A DNA stretch of 64,000 bases from Aerococcus viridans (GCF_002871935.1 NZ_PNHQ01000007.1:30369-94368), one strand, 5' to 3'; counted from the first letter of the stretch, positions 54,350 to 62,841 are shown. Numbers and translations: made by a program. The notes: generated by a model not told the origin, from the letters alone.

Positions 54350-56995
54350 ATGATGAATAACAGAGATCAATTAGGTTACTTTGAATTAGCTAGTAAACCT
54401 ATTTTAGAAATAAAAGAAATATTTAAAGCAAAGGCAGATGGTTTTAAAGAGAACGAAGCAGATCAAATTAGAAGTGAATATGGTGATAATGAGATAAACT
54501 ATGGTAATGAGAAAAGTTTATGGCGCTATATCTTTGAGGCTTATTTCACGCCATTTACACTAGTATTATTAGGTTTAGCTTTGATTTCGTTTCTAACAGA
54601 CTATGTATTTGTAGATCCTGCTGAACAAGAAATTTTAGGACCAATCATTATTGTGGTGTTAATTATCTTAAGTGGTACGATGTCTTTGATTCAAACGATT
54701 CGTTCAAATCAATCTGTAGAAGCGTTAGAGTCTATGGTTGAGGTAACATCGGCAGTTAAGCGGGAAGGTCAGTATCAAGAAATTAGAACTGAAGATATTG
54801 TGATTGGTGACTTAGTTCGCTTAAAAGCTGGGGATATGATACCAGCAGATATTCGCTTACTAAACAGTAAAGATTTATTTGTATCACAAACTTCATTAAC
54901 AGGTGAAAGTCATCCTGTTGAGAAACGTGCAAAGGATGAAGTAGAGGCACCAACTAGTGAAACAGATTACACTACCCTAGTATTTACTGGAAGTGAAGTA
55001 GTGAGTGGTGTTGGTGAGGGTGTGGTAGTAAGAACTGGGAATAACACCTTATTCGGTGGTATTGCGGATGCCTTTTCTAATGAACCTATCAAAACAAGTT
55101 TCGATGTGGGCATTGAAAAGACATCACTGTTATTAATTCGCTTTATGGGTTTAATGGCAGTCATTGTTATTCTGATTAATGGTTTAACAAAAGGTGATTG
55201 GTTGCAAGCTTTACTATTTGGTATCTCCATAGCGGTCGGCTTAACGCCTGAAATGTTACCAATGATTGTGACAACAAACTTAGTCAAAGGTGCTAAAGAT
55301 ATGAAAGAAGAAGGTACGATTGTACGGAACCTTCAAGGTATTCAAAACTTTGGTGCGATTGACGTATTAGTGACAGATAAAACTGGTACTTTAACGCAAG
55401 ATAATATTGTACTTCAACACCATTTAAATATTGATGGAGAAGAAAGTAATCGTGTGTTACGTCATGCTTATCTAAATAGTTATTATCAAACAGGGTTAGG
55501 TAACCTTATGGATAAAGCAATTATTCGAGCAGGTGAAGAAGAACTAGCGTACGAAAAACTCGCTTATACAAAAGTAGATGAAATTCCTTTTGACTTCGGA
55601 CGTAGAAGATTAAGTGTAGTAGTTGAAGATCAAACAGGTAAAACACAAATGATCACCAAGGGTGCAATCGAAGAGATGTTGGCTGTATCGTCTTATGTGG
55701 ACTATGCTGGAGAAATTCTTGAGTTAACTGACCAAGCTCGTGAAAAAGTATTAGCACAAGTTGCTAAATTAAATAGCCAAGGATTACGTGTACTAGGTGT
55801 TGCCCAAAAAACCAACCCTAGTCCTGTAGATGCTTTCTCAGTGAAAGATGAAAGTGAAATGGTACTTATTGGGTATTTAGCATTCCTAGATCCACCAAAA
55901 CCATCTACTAAAGCAGCAATTAAAGCATTAAATGATCACGCTGTGAATGTGAAAATTATGACAGGTGATAATGAACTCGTGACGGTATCTGTAGCTGAGC
56001 AGGTAGGTATTCCTACAGATCACATTATTTCAGGGGATCAATTAGTGGGTAAAAGCGATGAGGAATTACGTGAAATTGCAGAAAAACATAGCTTATTTGT
56101 GAAGTTGAATCCAACGCAAAAATCAACTTTAGTCACAATACTAAGAGAAAATGGTCATGTAGTAGGATTCCTAGGTGACGGGATTAATGATTCACCAGCA
56201 TTAAGAGCAGCTGATGTGGGTATTTCTGTGGATAATGCAGTGGATATTGCTAAAGAGTCAGCGGATATCATTTTGCTAGAAAAAGACTTAATGATTCTTG
56301 AAAAGGGGATTCTAGCAGGACGAAAAGTATTTGGCAATACGATGAAATATATCAAAGCGACTACTTCGTCTAACTTTGGGAATGTATTCTCAGTACTGAT
56401 TGCAAGTATATTCTTACCATTCCTACCAATGCTACCCATTCAATTGCTATTCTTAGGCTTAATCTATGAAATTGCTTCAATGTCATTACCATGGGACGAT
56501 ATGGATAAAGAATATTTATATCTACCTAAGAAATGGGAAGCTTCTTCCATTCAAAAATTTATGGTATGGTTTGGCCCAACAAGTTCCATTTTTGATGTCA
56601 CAACCTTTATCATTACATTTTTCCTTATTGCTCCAAGTATTGCTGGTGGACAATTTGTAAACTTAAACGAAGGGCAACAGGCATTATTTATTGCCATCTT
56701 CCAATCTAGTTGGTTTATTGTTTCATTATGGACACAAACGCTTGTTTTGTATACACTACGCACACCAAAAATCCCATTCATTCAAAGTAGACCATCAAAT
56801 ATGGTACTTGCAATTACAGGTATAGGCATTTTAATTGGTACATTCGCACCCTATACAGGTCTAGGGCGCGCACTTGGTTTAGCTGCATTACCAATCCAAT
56901 TCTGGGGATTATTAGCAGCAACAGTCGTTTTATACTTAATATTAGTTCAAATCGTAAAACACATATATGTAAAACGTCATGGTGAATTACTATAA
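54350..56995 (+). CDS. mgtA: MgtA-type P-type Mg2+-importing ATPase
   Basis: This 881-residue P-type ATPase imports Mg2+ (P3B class). It has the actuator motif TGES, the phosphorylated Asp343 in DKTGTLT, the nucleotide-binding KGAIEEM, hinge TGDNE and GDGINDSPALRAADVG. Membrane segments lie at about 65-125, 255-320 and in a C-terminal six-helix block. I chose ATG 54350, nine bases after AAAGGA; the ATG at 54332 has poorer spacing and would include that site. M-box control supports magnesium as substrate. Confidence 0.95.
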   Translation: MMNNRDQLGYFELASKPILEIKEIFKAKADGFKENEADQIRSEYGDNEINYGNEKSLWRYIFEAYFTPFTLVLLGLALISFLTDYVFVDPAEQEILGPIIIVVLIILSGTMSLIQTIRSNQSVEALESMVEVTSAVKREGQYQEIRTEDIVIGDLVRLKAGDMIPADIRLLNSKDLFVSQTSLTGESHPVEKRAKDEVEAPTSETDYTTLVFTGSEVVSGVGEGVVVRTGNNTLFGGIADAFSNEPIKTSFDVGIEKTSLLLIRFMGLMAVIVILINGLTKGDWLQALLFGISIAVGLTPEMLPMIVTTNLVKGAKDMKEEGTIVRNLQGIQNFGAIDVLVTDKTGTLTQDNIVLQHHLNIDGEESNRVLRHAYLNSYYQTGLGNLMDKAIIRAGEEELAYEKLAYTKVDEIPFDFGRRRLSVVVEDQTGKTQMITKGAIEEMLAVSSYVDYAGEILELTDQAREKVLAQVAKLNSQGLRVLGVAQKTNPSPVDAFSVKDESEMVLIGYLAFLDPPKPSTKAAIKALNDHAVNVKIMTGDNELVTVSVAEQVGIPTDHIISGDQLVGKSDEELREIAEKHSLFVKLNPTQKSTLVTILRENGHVVGFLGDGINDSPALRAADVGISVDNAVDIAKESADIILLEKDLMILEKGILAGRKVFGNTMKYIKATTSSNFGNVFSVLIASIFLPFLPMLPIQLLFLGLIYEIASMSLPWDDMDKEYLYLPKKWEASSIQKFMVWFGPTSSIFDVTTFIITFFLIAPSIAGGQFVNLNEGQQALFIAIFQSSWFIVSLWTQTLVLYTLRTPKIPFIQSRPSNMVLAITGIGILIGTFAPYTGLGRALGLAALPIQFWGLLAATVVLYLILVQIVKHIYVKRHGELL

Positions 56996-57030
56996 AAGCA
57001 GTTATGGACCTTTGGAAAATAGCAAGAAAA

Positions 57031-57053
57031 AAGAGCGCATTCGCGCTCTTTTT
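57031..57053. terminator. Bidirectional terminator between mgtA and niaX
   Basis: AAGAGCGC (57031-57038) and GCGCTCTT (57043-57050) with a 4-base loop, T run on the plus side and A run upstream giving U on the minus transcript. It serves both convergent genes. Confidence 0.9.
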
Positions 57054-57063
57054 CTTATCCATT

Positions 57064-57630
57064 TCATAAATTTACCTGAGCAAAACCAAGGTGTGCTCGT
57101 TTTTCGATGGCCTTCGTAATTTGATAGGCAATTTCAAAGTCAATCATACCATGGATTAAGGAACCGATACCGATTAAAACAATCAAGGTATACAAGAAAT
57201 TATCTGATGGTGGCACTAGGCCAGCCGTAGTCAAAGCATATACAATCATTAATTCGCCAAGGCCGTGAATGGTATTGATGAAGAAGTTAAAGGCTGTTCT
57301 TGAGCCAATTTTGACCAAGGTATTTGGTGCTTTTTGTAGGTAATAAGCACCTAAAGCCGCAAAAATTAAGTGGGTAAGGGCACGAGCCACGATGATAATT
57401 GGGAAACCTGCCATTAGAAATCCGATAGTAGTGCCGATTGCGACAATAGCTGCGGTTGAAGGTTTTCTAAACATAGACATGTCAACTGGAACATGTGAAC
57501 CTAAGGTAAAGGAGGCAGGGCCAATGACAATTTTAAAGGGCATAATTAAGGGGATAAAGATCCCAATAGCGGTGAGTAAACCAGTAATCGTTAAATTTTG
57601 TGTGCGCTTAGACACTTGATTTCTTTGCAT
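57064..57630 (-). CDS. niaX: NiaX, niacin ECF-transporter substrate-binding (S) component
   Basis: This 188-residue protein has about six membrane segments and the ECF S-component pattern near the N-terminus (ITGLLTAIGIFIPL followed by IGPASFTLGSHVPV). It needs the shared EcfAA'T energising module, which lies outside the window. Assignment to niacin rests on the divergent-free neighbourhood: a NiaR-type repressor gene lies directly upstream on the same strand, and a NiaR-like operator covers its promoter. Confidence 0.85.
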   Translation of the reverse strand: MQRNQVSKRTQNLTITGLLTAIGIFIPLIMPFKIVIGPASFTLGSHVPVDMSMFRKPSTAAIVAIGTTIGFLMAGFPIIIVARALTHLIFAALGAYYLQKAPNTLVKIGSRTAFNFFINTIHGLGELMIVYALTTAGLVPPSDNFLYTLIVLIGIGSLIHGMIDFEIAYQITKAIEKRAHLGFAQVNL

Positions 57631-57659
57631 GATAATTTCCTCCCAAATTTGTTGAGTTT

Positions 57660-57695
57660 ATCATACGCAAAATATTTCTAGGTGTCAAGACACCT
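57660..57695 (-). promoter_or_regulatory. niaX promoter with overlapping palindromic operator (NiaR site)
   Basis: On the minus strand TTGACA (57688-57683), 17 bases, TATGAT (57665-57660) is a near-consensus promoter. AGGTGTC-TT-GACACCT (57680-57695) is a perfect palindrome covering the -35. A further TTGACAG half-site lies just upstream. NiaR repressors bind such GTGTC/GACAC dyads with nicotinic acid as co-repressor; specific binding here is inferred. Confidence 0.8.
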
Positions 57696-57712
57696 GTCAA
57701 GACTTTTTGAAA

Positions 57713-58246
57713 TTAAATCGTTTCGTCTAGTAATATCCCAGTAGCCTTTAGGTCAGCTTTTATTGCGTTAAAAGTTGCTTCATCTGGTGTGGTAATGGTA
57801 TGTAGGTGAATACCATTTGTTAATGAAGAGAGCATAGTACCAGTAGACTTATCCATAGCTGTTTGGAATTCTTTTATATCTGCTTGATTTTTGATTTGTA
57901 AGCTAGCCTTTAGTAAACCGTAGTAAGGGTGATCTACTTCAACATTTTCAACGAAACCACCGTGATTAATGATAATCGTTAATTCCTCAACAGCTTGGTT
58001 AGCTAAATGTTGGCAGACGATTTTGCCTCGGTAGCGACTTTCATCCACGCTAGTTGCCTTATCAGCTAATAGATAGCCTTGGTTACTGGCGATGATGTCA
58101 TAGTGGCTGGCTCGTAAAATTGCGACATCTCCTACAATAATTTGGCGACTAACACCAAATTCTTTGGCAAGACTAGTCGCTTTAAGAGGTGTGGTAGCTT
58201 GGTTCAAGGTTTGTATGAGTAAGTCTCGGCGTTTACTTGCTTTCAT
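57713..58246 (-). CDS. niaR: NiaR, niacin-responsive repressor (HTH_11 plus 3H domain)
   Basis: This 177-residue regulator has an N-terminal HTH_11 winged helix (KRRDLLIQTLNQATTPLKATSLAKEFGVSRQIIVGDVAILR). The 3H ligand domain has its hallmark histidines in NHGGFVENVEVDHPYYG and NGIHLHTI, which bind a metal and niacin. I chose ATG 58246, seven bases after AAGGAGG. A longer open frame to 58366 has no ribosome site. It would repress niaX just downstream, keeping niacin import tied to NAD supply. Confidence 0.9.
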   Translation of the reverse strand: MKASKRRDLLIQTLNQATTPLKATSLAKEFGVSRQIIVGDVAILRASHYDIIASNQGYLLADKATSVDESRYRGKIVCQHLANQAVEELTIIINHGGFVENVEVDHPYYGLLKASLQIKNQADIKEFQTAMDKSTGTMLSSLTNGIHLHTITTPDEATFNAIKADLKATGILLDETI

Positions 58247-58430
58247 GGTAGTACCTCCTTTAGATCTTTTGTTGATTATAGCATAGGTTTTTACTTGGCT
58301 ACTAACAACTAGGGTGATCCTCTTATCCAATAAGGGATGATTACGGTAACTTTGAAAGCTTGACAATTAATGATAAAATAATAAGGAAGTTTTAACTTAA
58401 ATGCATGAAAAATAGATAAGGAGATTAATG

Positions 58431-58904
58431 ATGGCAAAAGTAGAAAGTTTTACCTTAGATCATGATGCAGTTAAAGCGCCGTATGTGCGTATTGCAGGTG
58501 CTGAAACAGGTAATTTAGAAGATAAATTAAGTAAATTTGATATACGTTTTGTGCAACCAAACCAAGATGCTATTCCAACAAGTGCTATTCATACGTTAGA
58601 ACACTTATTAGCAGCTTATACACGCGATTATTTAGAAGGCGTGATCGATATCTCACCAATGGGTTGTCGTACTGGTTTCTATATGATTGTCTGGGGAACA
58701 CCTTCAGTTGAGGAAGTAGCAACTGCCATGACTAAAGTATTGAATGATGTCTTAGCAGCTAAATGGTCTGATGTGCAAGGGACAGAACGCGTTGAATGTG
58801 GTAACTTCCGTGATCATTCACTGTGGGCTGCGCAACAATATGCAAAAGAAGTTTTAGAAGCAGGATTCTCAGTTGATCCATTCGAGCGTAAAGTCTTAAA
58901 ATAA
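58431..58904 (+). CDS. luxS: LuxS, S-ribosylhomocysteine lyase
   Basis: LuxS splits S-ribosylhomocysteine into homocysteine and DPD, the precursor of AI-2. The 157-residue protein starts MAKVESFTLDH and has the metal site HTLEH (His54, His58) with a third ligand Cys in VECGN, and the catalytic Cys79 in MGCRTGFY. ATG 58431 lies seven bases after AAGGAG; another ATG is directly before it. It serves both methyl-cycle recycling and possible signalling. No AI-2 receptor is in the window. Confidence 0.96.
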   Translation: MAKVESFTLDHDAVKAPYVRIAGAETGNLEDKLSKFDIRFVQPNQDAIPTSAIHTLEHLLAAYTRDYLEGVIDISPMGCRTGFYMIVWGTPSVEEVATAMTKVLNDVLAAKWSDVQGTERVECGNFRDHSLWAAQQYAKEVLEAGFSVDPFERKVLK

Positions 58905-58914
58905 GGAGGTTTCT

Positions 58915-60051
58915 ATGGATAAGCAAGAGAAAATTAAAATTTTACAGGATGTCATCCAATTAGAAACACCAAACGGTAACGAAGAAATTGTTGCTTTGTA
59001 TTACAAGAACTTACTTGAAGCACACGGTATCGAATCACAATTGATTCAATATGCGGATGGTCGTGCGAACTTGGTAGCAGAATTAAAAGGTCAAGAAGAT
59101 GGGAAGATTTTAGCTGTATCAGGTCATATGGATGTGGTAGATGCGGGTAATCCTGAATTATGGACATACCCACCATACGGTGCAGAAATTCATGATGGTG
59201 TGATGTATGGTCGTGGGACAACTGATATGAAAGCTGGTTTAACGGCTTTAATCATTGCCATGATCGAGTTGAAGGAGTCTGGCCAAGCCTTTGCTGGTTC
59301 AGTTCGTTTACTCGCTTGTGTTGGAGAAGAGATTGGGATGCTTGGGTCTAAACAATTAACAGATCTAGGATATACAGAAGATATTGATGGCATGATTATT
59401 GCTGAACCATCAACACCTTATTACTACACAAAACACAAGGGCTCAATTCAGTATCAAGTAATCGCGCGTGGATCTGCCGCCCATTCTTCTACACCAGAAA
59501 AAGGGCTCAATGCCATCTTGCTGTTAAATACATTTATCAACAAAGCGAATGTAAAGATAGAAGAAGCGGCTGCAACTGCTGAAAACGATATGTTAGGTAG
59601 AATGTTGAATGTATTCACTATGATTGAGGGTGGAAACCAAATTAACTCGGTACCAGAGTATGCTGTGTTATCTGGTAATGCGCGTACAATTCCTGAAGTA
59701 GGCAATGATGTGGTGATTGATATCTTCAATGATGTGATTGAAGATATTAACGCAAACGGTCAGGGTATATTAGAATTGAACTTGTTACAAAATAACCAAT
59801 ATGCAGATGGAGATAATGAATCTGCATTAGTAGATTGCATTAAGCTAGAAGATCCACAAGCGGAAAACCGCGGGTTAAGTGGTGCAACTGATGGATCTAA
59901 CTTTACCAATGTAGATAACAAATTTGACTTTGTTATTTATGGACCAGGTAGGATTGATAGCGCGCATACCATAGACGAATCTATTGAAGTGGACCAATAC
60001 TTGGACTTCATCGATAGATATGTAAATATCTATAAAGAATATTTGAAATAG
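58915..60051 (+). CDS. M20-family metallopeptidase (ArgE/DapE type)
   Basis: This 378-residue enzyme has the M20 metal motifs: SGHMDVVDAG (His, Asp), GRGTTDMKAG (bridging Asp), GEEIGMLGS (catalytic Glu) and AEPS, with a dimerisation domain at about 175-290. Relatives hydrolyse N-acylated amino acids or succinyl-diaminopimelate. It starts 10 bases after luxS, behind AAGGAGG, so the two are probably cotranscribed. Substrate cannot be decided from sequence; annotation as DapE by habit should be avoided. Confidence 0.88.
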   Translation: MDKQEKIKILQDVIQLETPNGNEEIVALYYKNLLEAHGIESQLIQYADGRANLVAELKGQEDGKILAVSGHMDVVDAGNPELWTYPPYGAEIHDGVMYGRGTTDMKAGLTALIIAMIELKESGQAFAGSVRLLACVGEEIGMLGSKQLTDLGYTEDIDGMIIAEPSTPYYYTKHKGSIQYQVIARGSAAHSSTPEKGLNAILLLNTFINKANVKIEEAAATAENDMLGRMLNVFTMIEGGNQINSVPEYAVLSGNARTIPEVGNDVVIDIFNDVIEDINANGQGILELNLLQNNQYADGDNESALVDCIKLEDPQAENRGLSGATDGSNFTNVDNKFDFVIYGPGRIDSAHTIDESIEVDQYLDFIDRYVNIYKEYLK

Positions 60052-60060
60052 GATGTGAGA

Positions 60061-60152
60061 CAGGGCGTTCAGACAGGAGACGGTGGAAGAATAGTGCCGT
60101 ATCACACAAAGTGTGATGCAAACTATTCTGAAGCGGACACCTGTCTGCCCTG
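60061..60152 (+). repeat. R1 structured intergenic element, copy D (sense)
   Basis: CAGGG/CCCTG (60061-60065/60148-60152) and CAGACAGG/CCTGTCTG (60070-60077/60140-60147) form the outer helix. The conserved GGTGGAAGAATAG and CTATTCTGAAGCGG follow, and an apical ATCACAC-AAA-GTGTGAT. The second part, GAGCTCAACTA-CAGGGTGCGAGCGA, follows at 60155-60179. It lies just after the M20 gene stop. Confidence 0.8.
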
Positions 60153-60228
60153 ACGAGCTCAACTACAGGGTGCGAGCGAACCCAACTAAAAAGGTGCGAA
60201 TATTGACTCTTAAACAGTGCGCTTATTG

Positions 60229-60273
60229 AGCCTTCGGCTTTCACTTTACCTATCATTGCCTTAAAACTAGGAT
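60229..60273 (+). repeat. R3 short intergenic repeat, copy 2
   Basis: AGCCTTCGGCTTTCACTTTACC...TTAAAACTAGGAT, matching 53371-53414. It lies directly before R1 copy E. Confidence 0.65.
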
Positions 60274-60278
60274 GCGAT

Positions 60279-60371
60279 GTAGGATGTTCAGACAGGAGAC
60301 ACTGGAAGAATTGCGCGTATCACACAAAGTGTGATGCAAGGTATTCTGAAGTGGAAACCTGTCTATCCTGC
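60279..60371 (+). repeat. R1 structured intergenic element, copy E (sense)
   Basis: GTAGGAT/ATCCTGC (60279-60285/60365-60371) and AGACAGG/CCTGTCT (60290-60296/60358-60364) outer helix, CACTGGAAGAAT opposite ATTCTGAAGTGG, apical ATCACAC-AAA-GTGTGAT. It is nearly the same as copy D inside, but the base of the stem has changed on both sides (D has CAGGG/CCCTG). Confidence 0.8.
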
Positions 60372-60383
60372 AAAGCTCAACTT

Positions 60384-60490
60384 GCAGTGGGACTGGAATT
60401 AGCCAAGGTCTAATTCCTTGCCTGACGATTCAACCTGTAAGGAATAAATTCCTAACAGGTTGATATGGGTCAGTCATCCTTTTTCACTGC
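60384..60490 (+). repeat. R2 structured element, copy 2 (candidate noncoding RNA)
   Basis: Same fold as the copy at 53473: closing stem GCAGTG/CACTGC (60384-60389/60485-60490), arm 1 GGAATTAG/CTAATTCC (60395-60402/60410-60417), and arm 2 CTGAC/GTCAG (60422-60426/60469-60473) with CAACCTG/CAGGTTG (60431-60437/60456-60462). An added GGAAT-AA-ATTCC lies at the tip. The following AAAGGC/GCCTTT hairpin (60491-60519) is also conserved. The remaining bases to the next gene hold nothing I recognise. Confidence 0.75.
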
Positions 60491-60743
60491 AAAGGCATGC
60501 TAGGTAAGTTTCCGCCTTTGGCTAATAGTAATTTTTAACTATGTATAAGAGACAATTTTTTATGTTTTAAATGATTGAAAATATAGAGAAACAGAGTATT
60601 TATATACATACAATTGAAGGTTACTAAGAGAATAGAATAATGACTTGATGGACGCTGGCACTTAGGTGTTGGCGTTTTATTGTTTTCTGAGTATTTAATG
60701 GATGTGCATGTTAAAATAATGGGGATAAATATAAAGGATGATG

Positions 60744-62132
60744 ATGATGAAACAAAAATATACAACGCCGATTCAAAAGAATGCGTCTTTTGAGGGCACA
60801 ATTGAAGATCTTACTTTTCAAGGATTAGGTGTGGCTAAAGTGGATGGCTATCCTTTATTCGTAGAGAATGCTTTACCTGGTGAAATGGGGACAATTAAGG
60901 CCATTTCTGTGGGTAAAAAGTTTGGCTATGGAAAAATGATGAAACGAACTGTGGATTCGCCAGACCGAGTAGCCATTGTGGATAAGGTTTCAAGTCAAGT
61001 AGGTACAATGCCATTGCAACATATGACTTATGAAGCACAACTTGCTTTTAAACAAAGACAAGTAGAGAATGCTTTCAACCGTTTTGGTTTAGCTGAAGGG
61101 CGTAAAGTATTGCCTACTGTGGGTTCTGAAGATACTTTTAAATACCGTAATAAAGCGCAAATTCCTGTCGGTACGGATAAAGAAGGAAGGTTATATTCTG
61201 GGTTTTACCGGAAAAACTCTCATGAAGTTATCCCTGTGGAAGATTTTAAAATCCAATTACCAGGTATGGATGAAGCTATCCAAACAATTGTGCATATCTT
61301 AAACCAACATGAGTTGAAAGGTTATGATGAAGTGACACACTCAGGTCTAATACGTAATATTGTGATTCGTAAAGGCTACTATACAAACCAAATGATGGTT
61401 ATCATTGTGGTGAATGGTAAAGATTTACCGGAAGAAAACCAAATTGTGACCAAAATTGTGGAAAAAGTGCCAGAAGTGGTGTCTATTGTCTTAAGTTCAA
61501 ATACTAAACAAACGAATGTTGTGATGTCAGGTACACAACGTGTGTTATATGGTGTGGATAAATACGAGGACAAGATGTTTGATTTCACCTTTGATATTTC
61601 AAGTCGGTCATTCTTCCAAATTAATACACCTCAAGCTGAAAAGTTGTATCAATTAGCGATTGATGCAGCTGATTTAACAGGGGAAGAAACAGTGGTAGAT
61701 GCCTATTGTGGAATTGGTACGATTACCATAGCATTAGCGAAAAAAGCTAAACAAGTATACGGGGTAGAAGTAGTCGCTGATGCGGTTAAGATGGCCAAAA
61801 ATAACGCTACTAAAAATAATGTTGATAACGTGCATTTTGAAGCGGGTCAAGCGGAAACAGTTATGGGTGAGTGGGTTAAAGCGGGTATTCAACCGGATGT
61901 CGTGGTTGTTGACCCACCACGTAAAGGCTTAGATGATACTTTCATCGAATCAACAATTGAAGCTAACCCAGAAAAGATTGTCTATGTTTCGTGCAATCCA
62001 ACAACTATGGCACGAGACATCGCAAAATTCGTAGAAGCAGGCTATGACTTCGAGCAAGTTCAACCATTAGATATGTTCCCACAAACTTGGCATGTTGAGA
62101 CGGTAGTATTGATGTCAAGAGCAGATAAGTAA
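60744..62132 (+). CDS. rlmCD: RlmCD/TrmA-family 23S rRNA (uracil-5-)-methyltransferase
   Basis: This 462-residue protein of the TrmA family has an N-terminal TRAM domain (FEGTIEDLTFQGLGVAKVDGYPLFV), SAM-binding VVDAYCGIGTITIALA, the DPPRKG motif and the catalytic Cys in VYVSCNPTTMARD. Gram-positive members methylate one or two uracils of 23S rRNA. The usual iron-sulfur cysteines (C-x5-C-G-G-C-x-L-Q-H) are missing; the place reads QVGTMPLQHM. Four ATG codons occur in a row from 60738; 60744 has acceptable spacing from AAAGG. Confidence 0.9.
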   Translation: MMKQKYTTPIQKNASFEGTIEDLTFQGLGVAKVDGYPLFVENALPGEMGTIKAISVGKKFGYGKMMKRTVDSPDRVAIVDKVSSQVGTMPLQHMTYEAQLAFKQRQVENAFNRFGLAEGRKVLPTVGSEDTFKYRNKAQIPVGTDKEGRLYSGFYRKNSHEVIPVEDFKIQLPGMDEAIQTIVHILNQHELKGYDEVTHSGLIRNIVIRKGYYTNQMMVIIVVNGKDLPEENQIVTKIVEKVPEVVSIVLSSNTKQTNVVMSGTQRVLYGVDKYEDKMFDFTFDISSRSFFQINTPQAEKLYQLAIDAADLTGEETVVDAYCGIGTITIALAKKAKQVYGVEVVADAVKMAKNNATKNNVDNVHFEAGQAETVMGEWVKAGIQPDVVVVDPPRKGLDDTFIESTIEANPEKIVYVSCNPTTMARDIAKFVEAGYDFEQVQPLDMFPQTWHVETVVLMSRADK

Positions 62133-62162
62133 GGGTGTATTAAGATAAGTAAATAAAGGCTT

Positions 62163-62212
62163 TCCGTGGTTTGCAGTCTGGTTCTAGGCCGGAAGCATAA
62201 TCACGGATTTTT
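62163..62212 (+). terminator. Terminator after rlmCD
   Basis: TCCGTG (62163-62168) pairs with CACGGA (62202-62207), followed by TTTTT. The 33-base loop contains its own CTGG/CCGG pairing. Confidence 0.75.
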
Positions 62213-62244
62213 GCTTTGAGGGAGTTTATCCAAGATTAGTGAAA

Positions 62245-62277
62245 TTAAAAAGCCATCAGTAAGTACTGCTGATGGCT
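62245..62277 (-). terminator. Minus-strand terminator-like hairpin with no minus-strand gene
   Basis: AGCCATCAG (62251-62259) and CTGATGGCT (62269-62277) form a perfect stem. Read from the minus strand it is followed by TTTTTAAT. No minus-strand gene leads into it. The surrounding 62213-62448 has no reading frame I can support. Confidence 0.6.
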
Positions 62278-62448
62278 AGGTGAGTTGATAAGATTGCTGG
62301 TAAAAATGTGCTGAGTTGACAAGATGGCTATTGGCTTGAATGGATAAACAAGGAAGATCATCCAAAATGTTACGGTGTATGGTGACCACTTTATCATATC
62401 CTTTAAATCTAGTATTGAAATTGAAATATGAAAACCAGAAGTAAATAG

Positions 62449-62485
62449 CCCATGACTCTGAAGTAGAGTTGTGGGTTTTCTTTTA
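62449..62485 (+). terminator. Terminator upstream of the XRE gene
   Basis: CCCATGACTCT (62449-62459) pairs with AGAGTTGTGGG (62465-62475), two G-U, followed by TTTTCTTTT. With no gene directly before it, it may end a lost gene or insulate the accessory region. Confidence 0.8.
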
Positions 62486-62527
62486 CTTGTTGATTATAAT
62501 AATAATTTTATAACTATTTCATTTATC

Positions 62528-62539
62528 AACCAAATGGTT
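62528..62539 (+). promoter_or_regulatory. Palindromic operator at the XRE promoter
   Basis: AACCA-AA-TGGTT is a perfect palindrome directly before a -10 TATAAT (62540-62545), 28 bases before the ribosome site. Small XRE repressors usually repress their own promoter through such a dyad. Confidence 0.55.
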
Positions 62540-62573
62540 TATAATATTCTTAGCGTAAACTTGGAGGTGCTGT

Positions 62574-62798
62574 ATGACTACGGCAGAAATGATTAAAGAA
62601 CTGTGTGAGCAAATGAATATAAGCGTTTCTGAACTTGCTAGACGCATTGGCCAGACTCCACAGAATTTCAATAAGAAATTACAACGAGAAACGGTAACCT
62701 TGGATGAGTTGAAGGCCATTGCTGATGTGCTAGGTGTCAAGTTTGTGCAGGCATTTATTTTACCAGATGGTTATGAGATTAAGACGGATAATAATTGA
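62574..62798 (+). CDS. Small XRE-family helix-turn-helix regulator
   Basis: This 74-residue protein is essentially one Cro/CI-type domain: MIKELCEQMNISVSELARRIGQTPQNFNKKLQRETVTLDELKAIADVLGV, with the HTH at about residues 17-38. ATG behind TTGGAGGTG. It has no extra sensing domain. It is followed 43 bases on by a protease gene, a pairing seen in accessory and defence loci, where such proteins act as local repressors. Confidence 0.88.
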   Translation: MTTAEMIKELCEQMNISVSELARRIGQTPQNFNKKLQRETVTLDELKAIADVLGVKFVQAFILPDGYEIKTDNN

Positions 62799-62841
62799 AT
62801 TAATAATATTCTACAATTAATAAATAATGAGGAGAGATGAT

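Noticed and set aside
60061..60490. Insertion sequence or MITE with terminal inverted repeats
   Set aside because: The inverted repeats form nested helices rather than simple ends; no target duplication or transposase could be seen, so only a structured repeat is claimed.
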